This document shows, in pieces, positions 28,474 to 37,352 of a stretch of 64,000 bases of DNA. The stretch covers positions 43,324 to 107,323 of the forward strand of contig JANXCX010000002.1 in NCBI GenBank assembly GCA_025059535.1, written 5' to 3'. A model generated the notes under the pieces. The model worked only from the letters and a program-made list of their open reading frames with translations, made no database searches and was not told the DNA's origin. The translations under genes were made by a program, and so were the position numbers. Numbering within the stretch: position 1 is the first letter of the stretch; each line of letters begins with the position of its first letter. Origin of the DNA: Bacteroidia bacterium. Its GTDB lineage: Bacteria > Bacteroidota > Bacteroidia > SpSt-205.

Positions 28474-29708
28474 GATTCGGAAGGATGCAGGCAGACTCCT
28501 TGGCCTACCTCTACCTGAGCAAGGGGGACGTTAGGCAATTCTAAGGGAGGCCAAGCGCCTGCCAAGGCATGCTCTATTTGATACCCATAGGCGAGATAGG
28601 CTTGGGGGGTTACGCCCATAGCGACCCAGCGGCTAAGGCGCTGGCCCCACTCCCCAGGCCCCTCCGGCATAAGCTGCGCAAGGAGATAATTGCGCACTTC
28701 TTCTAAAGTTTCTGGCTCTGGGAAAGGGTTCTGCTGCCACTGGCTCACTTCTTCATGAATTTTCTGATAGGCTTCTTCAGCGCGTGAGCGAGCCACTTCA
28801 GCCGTAATGATGAAGCAGCTCTTTACTCGTGTAATTTGGGGCTTAGCGTAGATGCCATAGGTTAGGCCGGCTTCTTCGCGAATGCGGCGCATGAGCTGAG
28901 CGCCGAAGTAACCTCCCAGCCGCATTAGGGCTAACTGGTAGTAGCCGTAGTGGGGATGCGAAGGTGGCACCCAGCTATAGGCCAGGCGCAGGGAGGCTTG
29001 CTTGGCCTGTGGGTCGGCTTCGGCATAGCTTCGGGATGGGTGGAGTGGGGCTACCTTGAGCCCATAGGTAAGCGGTTTGGCCCACTGCCCCCAGGCTAGA
29101 AGGGGTTTAGGCAGGTAAGGCGCCGCTACGATGATGTGGCGCAGGCCCCGCAGCAGGAAATCTCGGTAATAGGCCCAAATGGATTCATGGGGCGTAGACA
29201 GGATGTCGGTTGGGCTAAGAAGGGCGGTAGGGGCATAGCTTCCCTCCCACAGAAGGCGATCAAGGTGGGCATCCGCCCGATAGGCCGGATTGGCTAAGGC
29301 ACGGGCTTGTTCCGCCGCTGCTCGGCGTAGGTGGATATCTACCCGCAGACCGAAGCATATAAGGCCCTCCAGGGCTTCACCCAAATAGAAGACGGCGGTA
29401 GACAAATTTTCTGCCAGGCCCTCAGCCGAGAGGAAAAAGTGGTCCTTCGTAGCGCTCCATTCAAACTCCCATCCCAGCCGGTGGAGACGCTGGCTGATGC
29501 CGCCTGGGCCGTACCGCTGATTTTCTTCGCTGAGAAGCTGGAGAAGAATCTTTCGGGCAAAAGGTGGGTAGGTGGGCAAGGCTGGGGCTTCCCACACCGC
29601 CCACAGCCGAGCTAAAGGCGCGGCTACTTCTAACCAGTACAGCCGGGCCTGCCCTAAGGGCCCTTCTTGAGGCAGCTGAGGCGGATGAAAATGAACCTGC
29701 AGCTTCAC
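28452..29708 (-). CDS. M16-family peptidase-like protein without the zinc motif
   Basis: 418 residues with the M16 fold: an N-terminal half, then a C-terminal half with REEAGLTYGIYAKPQI, the substrate-binding Arg/Tyr region of the family. The HxxEH zinc motif is absent from the place where it should be near the N-terminus, so the protein is probably non-catalytic, like the inactive halves of M16B/C pairs. Its natural partner could be the active M16 protein encoded 16 kb away at 11130-12365. No signal peptide seen. Start ATG overlaps the preceding gene by 4 bases. Confidence 0.78.
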   Translation of the reverse strand: MKLQVHFHPPQLPQEGPLGQARLYWLEVAAPLARLWAVWEAPALPTYPPFARKILLQLLSEENQRYGPGGISQRLHRLGWEFEWSATKDHFFLSAEGLAENLSTAVFYLGEALEGLICFGLRVDIHLRRAAAEQARALANPAYRADAHLDRLLWEGSYAPTALLSPTDILSTPHESIWAYYRDFLLRGLRHIIVAAPYLPKPLLAWGQWAKPLTYGLKVAPLHPSRSYAEADPQAKQASLRLAYSWVPPSHPHYGYYQLALMRLGGYFGAQLMRRIREEAGLTYGIYAKPQITRVKSCFIITAEVARSRAEEAYQKIHEEVSQWQQNPFPEPETLEEVRNYLLAQLMPEGPGEWGQRLSRWVAMGVTPQAYLAYGYQIEHALAGAWPPLELPNVPLAQVEVGQGVCLHPSESCPHASA

Positions 29709-30292
29709 AGGCGCTCTAAGAGACGGCGCTTTTGCGTCTCATACTCCTCCGCCGTAAGGATACCCTTCTGGTAAAGCTCGTAAAGCTTTTGCAGCTGATC
29801 ATAGGTGGCGTCATAGCTTGGAGTTTTCTGCTTATCCTGAGGCCCTTTTTTGAGGTTTTCGGCTTCCTGCTGGCCTTGCTGGAAGAAGTGCTTATAGGCC
29901 CGCTGGGCCGCCTCTAAGTCAAAGTCCTTTAGCGTCCCGCCAGCTTCAAAGTGGGTTTGAAAAACTTTACCTATGGCGTAGGTGGTAGCAGCGGCTAAAA
30001 CGGAAGCGGTAAGCCCTCCTACCAGCCACCCGATCCCAGGAATGAGCTTGACGAGCGTAGCGCCGCCCCGCACGGTAGTAGCGCCTACGAGGCTGGCGAT
30101 GAGCCCCTTAGCCAGCCCGCTAAAAAAGGGTATCTTGTATACTTCCGCCAGCTTGCGCACGAGATTGATTTGTACGGCGGTAGTAGTGGCCCAATCCGCA
30201 AAGGGTACAGGTACAAGGCCTGCCCCCATAGCCACTATCATGTGCTCCCGAATTATACGCTCGGCAGCATTTCGCTGGGCTTCTAAGCTCAT
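29705..30292 (-). CDS. DUF697-like membrane protein with C-terminal SHOCT domain
   Basis: 195 residues. Residues about 1-110 carry Gly/Ala-rich hydrophobic segments (GLAKGLIASLVGATTVRGG and PGIGWLVGGLTASVLAAAT) typical of DUF697/EcsC-like proteins. A charged linker follows, and the last 30 residues fit the SHOCT short oligomerisation motif (LYELYQKGILTAEEYETQK). It starts 3 bases after the phoD stop. Function unknown; SHOCT domains are commonly at protein ends and are thought to drive oligomerisation. Confidence 0.72.
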   Translation of the reverse strand: MSLEAQRNAAERIIREHMIVAMGAGLVPVPFADWATTTAVQINLVRKLAEVYKIPFFSGLAKGLIASLVGATTVRGGATLVKLIPGIGWLVGGLTASVLAAATTYAIGKVFQTHFEAGGTLKDFDLEAAQRAYKHFFQQGQQEAENLKKGPQDKQKTPSYDATYDQLQKLYELYQKGILTAEEYETQKRRLLERL

Positions 30293-30295
30293 AGT

Positions 30296-32170
30296 TTAGA
30301 GCGACTTGACTAGCGTATAAGTAGAGGCTGGGCCATTTTCGCTTTGGAGGCGCAAGTGGAAGAGGCCCGCCGGCACCTCTTCTAGGGGCACTTGATAGTA
30401 GTGCGTGCCCGCCGAGGGCGTTTGGAAGGCATGGCGGGCAATAAGCCGTCCATCCACTGTCAGAAGTTCTAAGGTAATCTTACTGGCCATAGGTGTATAA
30501 AGCTGAAGGGTAGTAAAACTTTGAGCCGGGTTAGGATAACAGCCAACAAGGACCGGCACAGTAGGCTGAGAAAGAGTCGTGCTTGGGCTAGCTGGTCGCC
30601 GTGGTACCAGGGGCGGATTGTAGTTAGAGGGGGCTTGGGTAGGATTTTGGGCGCGCCGCAGGAAGCGTTCGCCGGCCTTCACATACCAGCTGCCTCCCAC
30701 CGCTTCGCTCGCATTAGGGCTCGTTATGCTACTGGTGAAATACCAGTCGCTCTGCACGCTATCTGGCTCCACGTTCAGTACAAGATAGCCATGCTGCGTT
30801 AAATTCACAAAGCGCACATGGGGATTTTGCTGCTGGACAATCGTAGGGTTTAGGTTGCCCAGAAAGCTCGCATTGGCTGAGGTGATGCTGGGGGTTACAA
30901 ATTCTACCGCTACCGAACCGGCCCCTGTGTTTGGATTGTAAGGCACACTGCCAAAGGGTAGGTCATTGGCCCAGGAGGTGTGGATATCGCCAGTTAGAAA
31001 GACCACATTAGGAATGTCATTGAGGCGAATAGAATCCATGAGGCGCTGGCGTTCAGCCGGGTAACCGTCCCACTGGTCGGTGTTGAGTACAACGGTGTTC
31101 CCAAAAACCGTTGCCCACAAGGGAGCCACCATAACCTGCTGGCCTACTAAACGCCAAGTGGCCGAGCTTGTTTTGAGCCTATCTATCAGCCAGTTGCGTT
31201 GAGCCTGGCCGAGAAGGGTGCGATTAGGGTTGTTTAGGTTAGGATCGTTGACGCTTACAAACCCCTGCCCTACTTGCATATCTCGCCCATAATGACGCGT
31301 ATCTAGGAGGATAATTTCGGCAAGGCTACCCCACTGGAAGTTGCGCCAGATGCGGAGCGAGTCGGAAGGGTCGGTAACGCGTAGGGGTAGCCATTCGTAG
31401 TAGGCGCGCAGCATAGCCGACCGACGCGCCGCAAAGGGCCCTTCCGTAGAGGGGGTATGATTTTCTGCGCCGCCTTGCCAGGCGTTATTCGCTAGCTCAT
31501 GGTCGTCCCATACGGCTATCATCGGATAGTTCTGATGGAGCCATTGGAGAGAGCTGTCCAGGCGATAATGCGAGTAGCGAATGCGATAATCCTCCAGCGT
31601 GAGAATCTCTCGGCGCGGCTCGGCGGTGCGCACACTATTTTGCTCAGGGCCGTACTCGTAGATGTAGTCGCCTAAATGCAGGATAAAGTCTACATCATTA
31701 CGACGACAGAGGTTTTCGTAAGCGGTGTATAGGCCATTTTGGTAGTCGGCGCAGGAAACTACGCCAATGCGTAAGCGCTGGGCATTACCTTGTGGCAGGG
31801 TGCGCGTGCGCCCAATAGGCGAAGTGGCATTCAGGGCGCTAAACCGATAGTAGTACCATCGGCCGGGCTGCAGGCCCGTGGCCTCTACTTTTACGGTGTA
31901 GTCCTTTTCGGCATCGGTAGAAGTTTGGCCTGAGGCTACAATCCGGCTGAAGGTGGTATCCTCCGCTACTTCCCAAGCTACGGTGAGGCTGCCCGTCCAG
32001 TTCTGCGGTGGCGTTACGCGCGTCCAGAGAATCACTCTATCGGTGAGGGGATCGCCCGACGCTACGCCATGCAGGAAGGGCGCCTGGGCTAGTCGCACGA
32101 AAGCTCGATTGGGATGGGTAGGTTGAGCACTTAGAAGGGCTAAACCTATACTCAAACTCAAGCCCCGCAT
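30296..32170 (-). CDS. Secreted PhoD-type alkaline phosphatase with T9SS sorting domain
   Basis: PhoD-family Ca/Fe-dependent phosphodiesterase/phosphatase. 624 residues: signal peptide ending LSA before Gln16, an N-terminal PhoD beta domain (HGVASGDPLTDRVILWTRV), the metallophosphatase domain with GVVSCADYQNG, HLGDYIYEYG, WDDHELANN, RLVGQQVM and FLTGDIHTSW. The last 85 residues form a type A T9SS domain (CYPNPAQSFTTLQL through GLFHLRLQS). It is probably released or attached at the surface to liberate phosphate. First gene of the seven-gene operon reaching nuoN. Confidence 0.92.
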   Translation of the reverse strand: MRGLSLSIGLALLSAQPTHPNRAFVRLAQAPFLHGVASGDPLTDRVILWTRVTPPQNWTGSLTVAWEVAEDTTFSRIVASGQTSTDAEKDYTVKVEATGLQPGRWYYYRFSALNATSPIGRTRTLPQGNAQRLRIGVVSCADYQNGLYTAYENLCRRNDVDFILHLGDYIYEYGPEQNSVRTAEPRREILTLEDYRIRYSHYRLDSSLQWLHQNYPMIAVWDDHELANNAWQGGAENHTPSTEGPFAARRSAMLRAYYEWLPLRVTDPSDSLRIWRNFQWGSLAEIILLDTRHYGRDMQVGQGFVSVNDPNLNNPNRTLLGQAQRNWLIDRLKTSSATWRLVGQQVMVAPLWATVFGNTVVLNTDQWDGYPAERQRLMDSIRLNDIPNVVFLTGDIHTSWANDLPFGSVPYNPNTGAGSVAVEFVTPSITSANASFLGNLNPTIVQQQNPHVRFVNLTQHGYLVLNVEPDSVQSDWYFTSSITSPNASEAVGGSWYVKAGERFLRRAQNPTQAPSNYNPPLVPRRPASPSTTLSQPTVPVLVGCYPNPAQSFTTLQLYTPMASKITLELLTVDGRLIARHAFQTPSAGTHYYQVPLEEVPAGLFHLRLQSENGPASTYTLVKSL

Positions 32171-32174
32171 GCTA

Positions 32175-32182
32175 CAAAGGTA
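32175..32182 (-). promoter_or_regulatory. Bacteroidota -7 box before phoD
   Basis: On the minus strand TACCTTTG ends 4 bases before the phoD ATG. Exact match, and likely the promoter of the whole phoD-to-nuoN operon. Confidence 0.7.
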
Positions 32183-32201
32183 GGATAAGGAATGGATTGT
32201 G

Positions 32202-32209
32202 TATTTTTA
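32202..32209 (+). promoter_or_regulatory. -7 box variant before the esterase gene
   Basis: TATTTTTA (one mismatch at the last base) ends 6 bases before ATG 32216, which begins the signal peptide. Confidence 0.4.
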
Positions 32210-32215
32210 GGCCGA

Positions 32216-33328
32216 ATGTGGCGCTATGGCCTAGGCCTAGCGATGCTGGCCTTCGGGGCAGCCCAAAGCGGACGCTACTGGGACAGCCTCTTTCGGTGGC
32301 GCATACAGGAGGTGCAGTACGGCCAGGCCCGAAACATAAACGGCCTGTCCCAAAACCTCTGGGCTACCTTTTACCTACCCGAACCGGATGCGGAGCGTCA
32401 GCGTCCGATAGTAGTGCTGCTTTTCGGGGGCGCCTATGTCTCGGGCAGTCGCCGAGACAGTGACATTACGCATATAGCCCGTTACTTCGCTGTGCGGGGG
32501 TACGTGTGCGCGACGATAGACTACCGAATCGGCCTAGCAGGGCTACCCTCAGCACGGGAGTGGATTAACGCCAGCCTGCGCGCTATGCACGACCTCAAGG
32601 CCTTCATCCGTTATCTCAAGCGTAGCGTAACCGAGTCGGGCAACCCTTGGGGCATAGATACCAATCGGATATATGTAGGCGGGTCATCGGCTGGGGCCTT
32701 TACTGCCCTACATGCGGCTTTTCTCACTCAAGCCAGTGAGCTAGCGGAAGTGCCGCAGGCCGACCTAAACTACTTAGCCAGCCAAGGCGGAATAGAAGGT
32801 AACTCTGGTAACCCAGGCTATAGCAGCCGCTTTCAAGCGGTATTTTCCCTTTCGGGTGGGATGCTGCGCACAAGCTGGATCCAGCCGGGAAAAGTAACCG
32901 CTGTGGTAGCAATGCACGGTACGGCTGACGCCGTAGTACCCTATAATCGCGGTCTTTTACCGGCCATTCAATTGCCTGCAGAGGGCGGCTATGCAATTGA
33001 CTCGGCCGCTAGGGCGGCTGGCCTTTACCATGACCTCTTTAGCTGGTTGGGCGCCGGCCATGTACCCTACGGCACCCAGCAAAGCGTCAATCCTGTCTAT
33101 ATGCGGGATGTAGAGACCTTCTTGCGCTTCCACTTTTATCAGTGGAATAGCCGCTTTACGGCGGCCCTAACTGGCGGCGAAGCCTCTAGCTTAGGGGAGT
33201 GCCAGGAAGTATGGAGTCTGGATGGGCGCTTTTGGGGGCGGGTGCAGCAGGTGACAGAACTTCCTTCAGGTGTATGGCTTTTGCGCAGTCCTGGTGTACC
33301 CCAGGGGCGCGTAGTGTTTCGGCCTTAG
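32216..33328 (+). CDS. Secreted alpha/beta-hydrolase (esterase/lipase-like)
   Basis: About 370 residues from ATG 32216. A signal peptide ends GAA before Gln17. The oxyanion region VVLLFGGAYVSGSRRDSD and nucleophile elbow GGSSAGAF (GxSxG) place it in the alpha/beta-hydrolase carboxylesterase group; HGTADAVVPY holds the likely acid and GAGHVPYG the catalytic His. The last 50 residues (WSLDGRFWGRVQQV, then LPSGVWLLRS) resemble a short T9SS type A domain. An in-frame TTG at 32192 gives a longer form but weakens the signal peptide. Substrate unknown. Confidence 0.82.
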   Translation: MWRYGLGLAMLAFGAAQSGRYWDSLFRWRIQEVQYGQARNINGLSQNLWATFYLPEPDAERQRPIVVLLFGGAYVSGSRRDSDITHIARYFAVRGYVCATIDYRIGLAGLPSAREWINASLRAMHDLKAFIRYLKRSVTESGNPWGIDTNRIYVGGSSAGAFTALHAAFLTQASELAEVPQADLNYLASQGGIEGNSGNPGYSSRFQAVFSLSGGMLRTSWIQPGKVTAVVAMHGTADAVVPYNRGLLPAIQLPAEGGYAIDSAARAAGLYHDLFSWLGAGHVPYGTQQSVNPVYMRDVETFLRFHFYQWNSRFTAALTGGEASSLGECQEVWSLDGRFWGRVQQVTELPSGVWLLRSPGVPQGRVVFRP

Positions 33329-34182
33329 GGCGGCGGTGGGGCTGGATTCCAGCCCTAATTCGTCTCAGTCGTCCCCTCAATCTCGGTCTTATACTTAGTA
33401 CAAGCCTCTCGGCGCTTCTTCTGACGACCCGCGCGCAGCCCGACCTATCTATTCCTTGGCTCAGCTGGGTTCTCATGATAAGCAGCAGCCTGCTTATAGC
33501 CGTAGGCGGCTATTGGCTGAATGACCTCTACGACCAACCTATAGACCGCCTCAATCGGCCGCAACGCGCTTTTTGGGTAGCCCTTGTCGGGCAGAGAATT
33601 CTACTTTCCGCTACGCTGTTTGTATGGGCGCTGGGGCTGCTGCTGAGTGGTTTTCTGCCTTGGACAATTTTTGGGCTGCATGGGGGGGCGGTAGCCCTAC
33701 TGGTCTGGTATGCCCGCTGGGGGAAAAAAACCGGCCTCCTCGGAAATGCCGCAATAGCCCTTCTCACGGGCCTGGTACCCTGGGAAGTGCTACTCCTTCT
33801 GCGCACTACTTCTTATGCCGCCGACTGGATGATTCCTCTGGCTATAAGCTTCAATTTTGTGCGCGAGATTGTCAAAGATGCCGAAGACTTAGCTGGGGAT
33901 AGGCTATATGGGGTGGCTTCCTTGGCGGCTCGGCTTACCCCCGCTACCTTTAGCCGCCTTTTAGTCGTACTTTGGCTGGCGCTTATGGCCTTATGCGTAG
34001 CGCCTGCTTTCCTTCATGCGCTCATTTGGCACTCCTTGCCTTGGGGCTATCTTTTCGCCGTAGCCCTGGGAACGGTATTGCCTCTCAGCCTTGGCTTTTT
34101 GCGATGGAGCGCCTATGGTTTTCTCAGCGGGGCGCTCAAAGTAGGCATGGGTGGAGGCCTCTTAGCCCTATGGTTTCTCTGA
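33274..34182 (+). CDS. UbiA-family prenyltransferase
   Basis: Membrane prenyltransferase joining an isoprenoid chain to an acceptor. Both Asp motifs are present: NDLYDQPID and KDAEDLAGD. About eight hydrophobic segments. The start is uncertain: conserved sequence begins near WIPALIRLSRPLN, and the nearest in-frame ATG is 33274, which overlaps the esterase by 55 bases; others are 33199 and 33211. The family is broad (menaquinone, ether lipid or heme modification). It resembles the branch containing geranylgeranylglycerol-phosphate-type enzymes, but acceptor cannot be assigned. Confidence 0.78.
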   Translation: MAFAQSWCTPGARSVSALGRRWGWIPALIRLSRPLNLGLILSTSLSALLLTTRAQPDLSIPWLSWVLMISSSLLIAVGGYWLNDLYDQPIDRLNRPQRAFWVALVGQRILLSATLFVWALGLLLSGFLPWTIFGLHGGAVALLVWYARWGKKTGLLGNAAIALLTGLVPWEVLLLLRTTSYAADWMIPLAISFNFVREIVKDAEDLAGDRLYGVASLAARLTPATFSRLLVVLWLALMALCVAPAFLHALIWHSLPWGYLFAVALGTVLPLSLGFLRWSAYGFLSGALKVGMGGGLLALWFL

Positions 34183-34187
34183 GTTTC

Positions 34188-34195
34188 TACCTTTG
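34188..34195 (+). promoter_or_regulatory. Bacteroidota -7 box before the nucleotidyltransferase
   Basis: TACCTTTG, an exact match, ends 5 bases before a GTG start, suggesting a leaderless GTG-initiated mRNA. Confidence 0.7.
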
Positions 34196-34200
34196 CGGAC

Positions 34201-35199
34201 GTGGCTAGGGTGGTTCTTCCCGTAGCAGGGGCTGGCTTGCACCTGCGCCCCCACACCTATACGCACCCTAAGCCACTTATTCCTATCGCAGGTAAGCCGC
34301 TTTTAGGCCATATTGTAGATGAGCTTATTCAGGCAGGCCTAGAGGAGTTTGTATTTGTGATAGGGTATCTCAGCGATAAGGTGCAGAATTTTCTTCTAAA
34401 TGCCTATGAGTCGCATATTCGCATGCATTTCGTGCTTCAGGAGCCGCGCTTAGGCCTGGCCCACGCCATCGCCCTTACCCAATCCTTTTTTCCTCCTACA
34501 GATCCGACCCCTATGCTAATTGTACTGGGGGATACCCTTGTACGTGTCCCTTGGCAGGAACTTTTGAACTTCCCTTACAACTGCGTAGGAATCGCCACTG
34601 TGGAAGTGCCTTCGGAGTTTGGGATTGTTGAGCTAGAGGCGGATCAGCGTGTGGTGCGCCTGACGGAAAAGCCGCGCATTCCCCGAAGTAATCAGGCCAT
34701 CGTAGGCCTTTACCTCATCCGAGACACCGCCGCACTCTTTGAAGCGATTAGCTACATCTTTGAGCAAAAGCTTACTCTAAATGGCGAATACCAGCTTACC
34801 GATGCCCTTCAGCGCATGGTAGAGCGGGGAACGCCCATATATGGCTTTCCCGTGGATTACTGGCTAGACTGCGAAGAAAAAGACGCCATTTTGGAAGCCA
34901 ATAGAATCCTCTTGAGTCAATCGGCTTCCCCTCCCCCTTTGGAGTATCCCCATGTAGTGATTATTCCACCTGTGCATATCCCGCCTTCCTGCAAGCTTTA
35001 CCGGGCTATTGTGGGACCTTATGTGAGTTTAGGTGAAGGTGTGGCGATTGAAAATGCTATAGTGCAGGATAGCATTATTGGGGCCTACAGTCAGGTGCGG
35101 GATATGCTTCTGCGCCGGTCGGTCGTAGGAGGCGATGCCCTGCTAGTAGGCCGTGAGAGCAGCCTGAGCCTAGGTGATAATACGGTTATAGAGCTGTAA
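34201..35199 (+). CDS. Sugar-phosphate nucleotidylyltransferase
   Basis: 332 residues from GTG 34201. The N-terminal NTP-transferase domain opens with VVLPVAGAGLHLRPHT and KPLIPIAGKPLL, a variant of the GxGxRLxP signature with His in place of the usual Arg/Thr, so affinity may differ. Further family segments are LGLAHAI, LGDTLV and TEKPRIP. The last 80 residues form a hexapeptide-type left-handed beta-helix (IVGPYVSLGEGV, ENAIVQDSIIGAYSQV). Resembles glucose-1-phosphate thymidylyl- or uridylyltransferases. Base and sugar are not assignable. Confidence 0.85.
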   Translation: MARVVLPVAGAGLHLRPHTYTHPKPLIPIAGKPLLGHIVDELIQAGLEEFVFVIGYLSDKVQNFLLNAYESHIRMHFVLQEPRLGLAHAIALTQSFFPPTDPTPMLIVLGDTLVRVPWQELLNFPYNCVGIATVEVPSEFGIVELEADQRVVRLTEKPRIPRSNQAIVGLYLIRDTAALFEAISYIFEQKLTLNGEYQLTDALQRMVERGTPIYGFPVDYWLDCEEKDAILEANRILLSQSASPPPLEYPHVVIIPPVHIPPSCKLYRAIVGPYVSLGEGVAIENAIVQDSIIGAYSQVRDMLLRRSVVGGDALLVGRESSLSLGDNTVIEL

Positions 35200-35211
35200 C
35201 CGGCCTTTCCC

Positions 35212-36498
35212 TTACTGCCAGAATTCCAGCAAGGGGGAAGGTATTCCAGGCCAAAAGTGCGGAGGCTTGGGGCCAGCGTACTTCCTGATCCATTCGGCTA
35301 GTCTGACGCGTTCCTCTGGGTAGGCGCGCACAAGCCAGGCTATCTTGCGCTTGCGCACGAGCTTTTCTATCTGGATGGCTTTGGTCTCTTCTACGGATAA
35401 GCGCTTCTTGACGAGGGGAAAGGGATATGCTCGGACAAAACCTTCTATGCCGGGTAGGCCACGCATGTAGCGCAGTTCACCTGGGCGCCGGCGCGAAGAG
35501 TCAGGTACCCATACCTCAAATTGCTTGACGGCCCAGGCGGTGCGTTTTTCAATTCGGGGTTTTTTGAGGGGGTTTCCCTTCCGATCGTAGAAGTGAGCCA
35601 GCCTATACGCGCGCTTACCCATTACGTAGCCGGCGACTACCACGCGGCCGTAGGTTTGGGTATTGACCCATTCGCCGATAGAGACCCCACTGTAGGCATG
35701 AAGGAGCTGGCAGTGTTTGCGGTGATTAGTGAAAAGGTAGCGCAGGTCATGACCTAAGCGCTGGAGAGGGGAGAGGGTGCCTTGCCGCAGGGCGTCGCAG
35801 GGTACTTTGTACTCCCTTGGGGAGCGATGAGCCACGAGGGATATCTGGCAGGCAAACCGATCAAAGTTTTTATGTCGGATGGAAGGTAGAGGCGGGCAGG
35901 CCCACTGCTCAAAATTGCGGCGGCTTAGGTCGGGTGAAGGGGGGCATTTGTACTGCTCGGGGCTTTGCGGTTGATGGCGCGAGGGCGAAGGCACGCAGGT
36001 ATAGCGATCAAAACGGCGATGGGTCAGGCGGGGAGGGTCGCACCGATACTTGACTTCTAGGCGAGAATGAAGAAGGCGTGGGGGGGCACACGCCTGTTTT
36101 TCGGCCCTTAGTGAAGGCGGTGAAGGTAGGGAAAGGCAGCCTTCTTGAGGCACTCGACGATGCTGTAAGCGTGGCAACGCATACAACTCTCCTTCGGGCG
36201 CGGGCGCATGACGCAAGCGTGGTGGGCGCAAAAAAAAGCGCTCGGCACGCGGCCTATGCTCTACCGCCGGTAGCGGGGGAGACAAAGCCTCCTCGCGCCA
36301 AAGCGGCTTATGACGCGGGGTGTAAAAACGCAAACTAAACCGCTCGGCCCTGCGTGCCGCCCGTTTGTCGGGCGGCTTGGATACCTGCCGTACCCGCTCG
36401 GCGCACTGGCTACCCTTACAGCGCTTTGGGGGTTGCAGGACCTGACCCCATACCCCATAACTGCCTGTGCCAATCAGCAGGCAGAGAAGCCTTCGCAT
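35212..36498 (-). CDS. Secreted Cys/His-repeat protein, unknown function
   Basis: I recognise no family. From ATG 36498 it has 428 residues (GTG 36507 possible). A signal peptide ends VWG before Gln. Residues about 53-234 form a basic, Pro-rich region of repeats about 16 residues long, with Cys once per unit in the last eight units and most units of form C-x-P-[PS]-x3-H. The C-terminal 190 residues have no Cys-repeat and are rich in Arg, Lys and Trp, with GRVVVAGYVMGKRAYRLAH and an amphipathic end. The start abuts the thyA stop, so the two are co-transcribed. No T9SS tail is evident. Confidence 0.7.
   Translation of the reverse strand: MRRLLCLLIGTGSYGVWGQVLQPPKRCKGSQCAERVRQVSKPPDKRAARRAERFSLRFYTPRHKPLWREEALSPPLPAVEHRPRAERFFLRPPRLRHAPAPEGELYALPRLQHRRVPQEGCLSLPSPPSLRAEKQACAPPRLLHSRLEVKYRCDPPRLTHRRFDRYTCVPSPSRHQPQSPEQYKCPPSPDLSRRNFEQWACPPLPSIRHKNFDRFACQISLVAHRSPREYKVPCDALRQGTLSPLQRLGHDLRYLFTNHRKHCQLLHAYSGVSIGEWVNTQTYGRVVVAGYVMGKRAYRLAHFYDRKGNPLKKPRIEKRTAWAVKQFEVWVPDSSRRRPGELRYMRGLPGIEGFVRAYPFPLVKKRLSVEETKAIQIEKLVRKRKIAWLVRAYPEERVRLAEWIRKYAGPKPPHFWPGIPSPLLEFWQ
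35797..36342 (-). repeat. Tandem 48-bp-scale coding repeat with periodic Cys
   Basis: Roughly eleven units of about 16 residues within the preceding gene. Eight Cys occur at intervals of 16, 16, 15, 17, 16, 16 and 17 residues. The DNA units are diverged, so this is old amplification rather than a recent array. Confidence 0.75.
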
Positions 36499-36507
36499 GC
36501 CTCTCAC

Positions 36508-37317
36508 TCAGACGGCTACGGGGGCAGGAATGGCCGGGTGGCAGCGATAGTCTAAAAGGTGCACATCACTTGGCTCAAACGCATCCAGCTCACACTTATG
36601 AGGCGTAAGGGCGATGCGCGGAAGGGGATAAGGCGTCCGACTCAGCTGCAATTCAGCCTGGGCTTCATGATTGCGGTAAAGATGTACATCTCCCAGCGCA
36701 AAAATGAGACGATACGGCTTATAGCCCACACATTGAGCCACTAAGTGAAGAAGAAGCGCATAAGAGGCCACATTGAAGGGAAGGCCCAAGAAAACGTCGG
36801 CGCTTCGCTGATAAACCTGAAGGGAAAGGTGGCCCTGATCTGGCTCGGCGTAGAATTGAAAGAGCACGTGGCAGGGCGGAAGCCGCATTTGAAGTAGCTG
36901 GCCTACATTCCACGCTGAAACTATCAAGCGGCGGCTATATGGGTTTTCCCGCAGCGTGCGTATTACTGCGCCCAGCTGGTCGTACGCTTCGCCGCTGTAG
37001 CCCGGCCAGCGGCGCCACTGATAGCCGTAAATCGGTCCTAGTTCGCCCGCTGGGTCAGCCCATTCATCCCAAATCGTCACGCCATGTGCATGGAGGTAGC
37101 GGATATTCGTCTCGCCGCGCAGAAACCAGAAAAGCTCATATAGAATAGAGCGGAAATGAACCTTTTTCGTAGTCAGAAGGGGGAAGCCCTCCGCTAAAGG
37201 AATGTCCAGCTGCAGACCAAAAAGGCCACGTATCCCCACGCCCGTGCGGTCTGGACGGATAGGCGCCTTAAGAAGCCGCTTCAAAAGCTCCAAATAGGCT
37301 TGCTCGTAGGTACTCAT
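36508..37317 (-). CDS. thyA: Thymidylate synthase
   Basis: Folate-dependent methylation of dUMP to dTMP. From ATG 37317 it has 269 residues, the usual size. Catalytic Cys149 is in MRLPPCHVLFQF; RPDRTGVG near the N-terminus and SRRLIVSAWNVGQL are family hallmarks. The open frame allows an upstream start at 37356, but a CATATTTG box ends 4 bases before 37317 and the family N-terminus begins there. It is co-transcribed with the Cys-repeat protein gene, whose start touches its stop. Confidence 0.96.
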   Translation of the reverse strand: MSTYEQAYLELLKRLLKAPIRPDRTGVGIRGLFGLQLDIPLAEGFPLLTTKKVHFRSILYELFWFLRGETNIRYLHAHGVTIWDEWADPAGELGPIYGYQWRRWPGYSGEAYDQLGAVIRTLRENPYSRRLIVSAWNVGQLLQMRLPPCHVLFQFYAEPDQGHLSLQVYQRSADVFLGLPFNVASYALLLHLVAQCVGYKPYRLIFALGDVHLYRNHEAQAELQLSRTPYPLPRIALTPHKCELDAFEPSDVHLLDYRCHPAIPAPVAV

Positions 37318-37321
37318 AGAG

Positions 37322-37329
37322 CAAATATG
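37322..37329 (-). promoter_or_regulatory. -7 box variant before thyA
   Basis: On the minus strand CATATTTG (one mismatch to TAnnTTTG) ends 4 bases before the thyA ATG; it fixes that start. Confidence 0.5.
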
Positions 37330-37352
37330 CGGCAAAATCGCCGCTGAATTAT

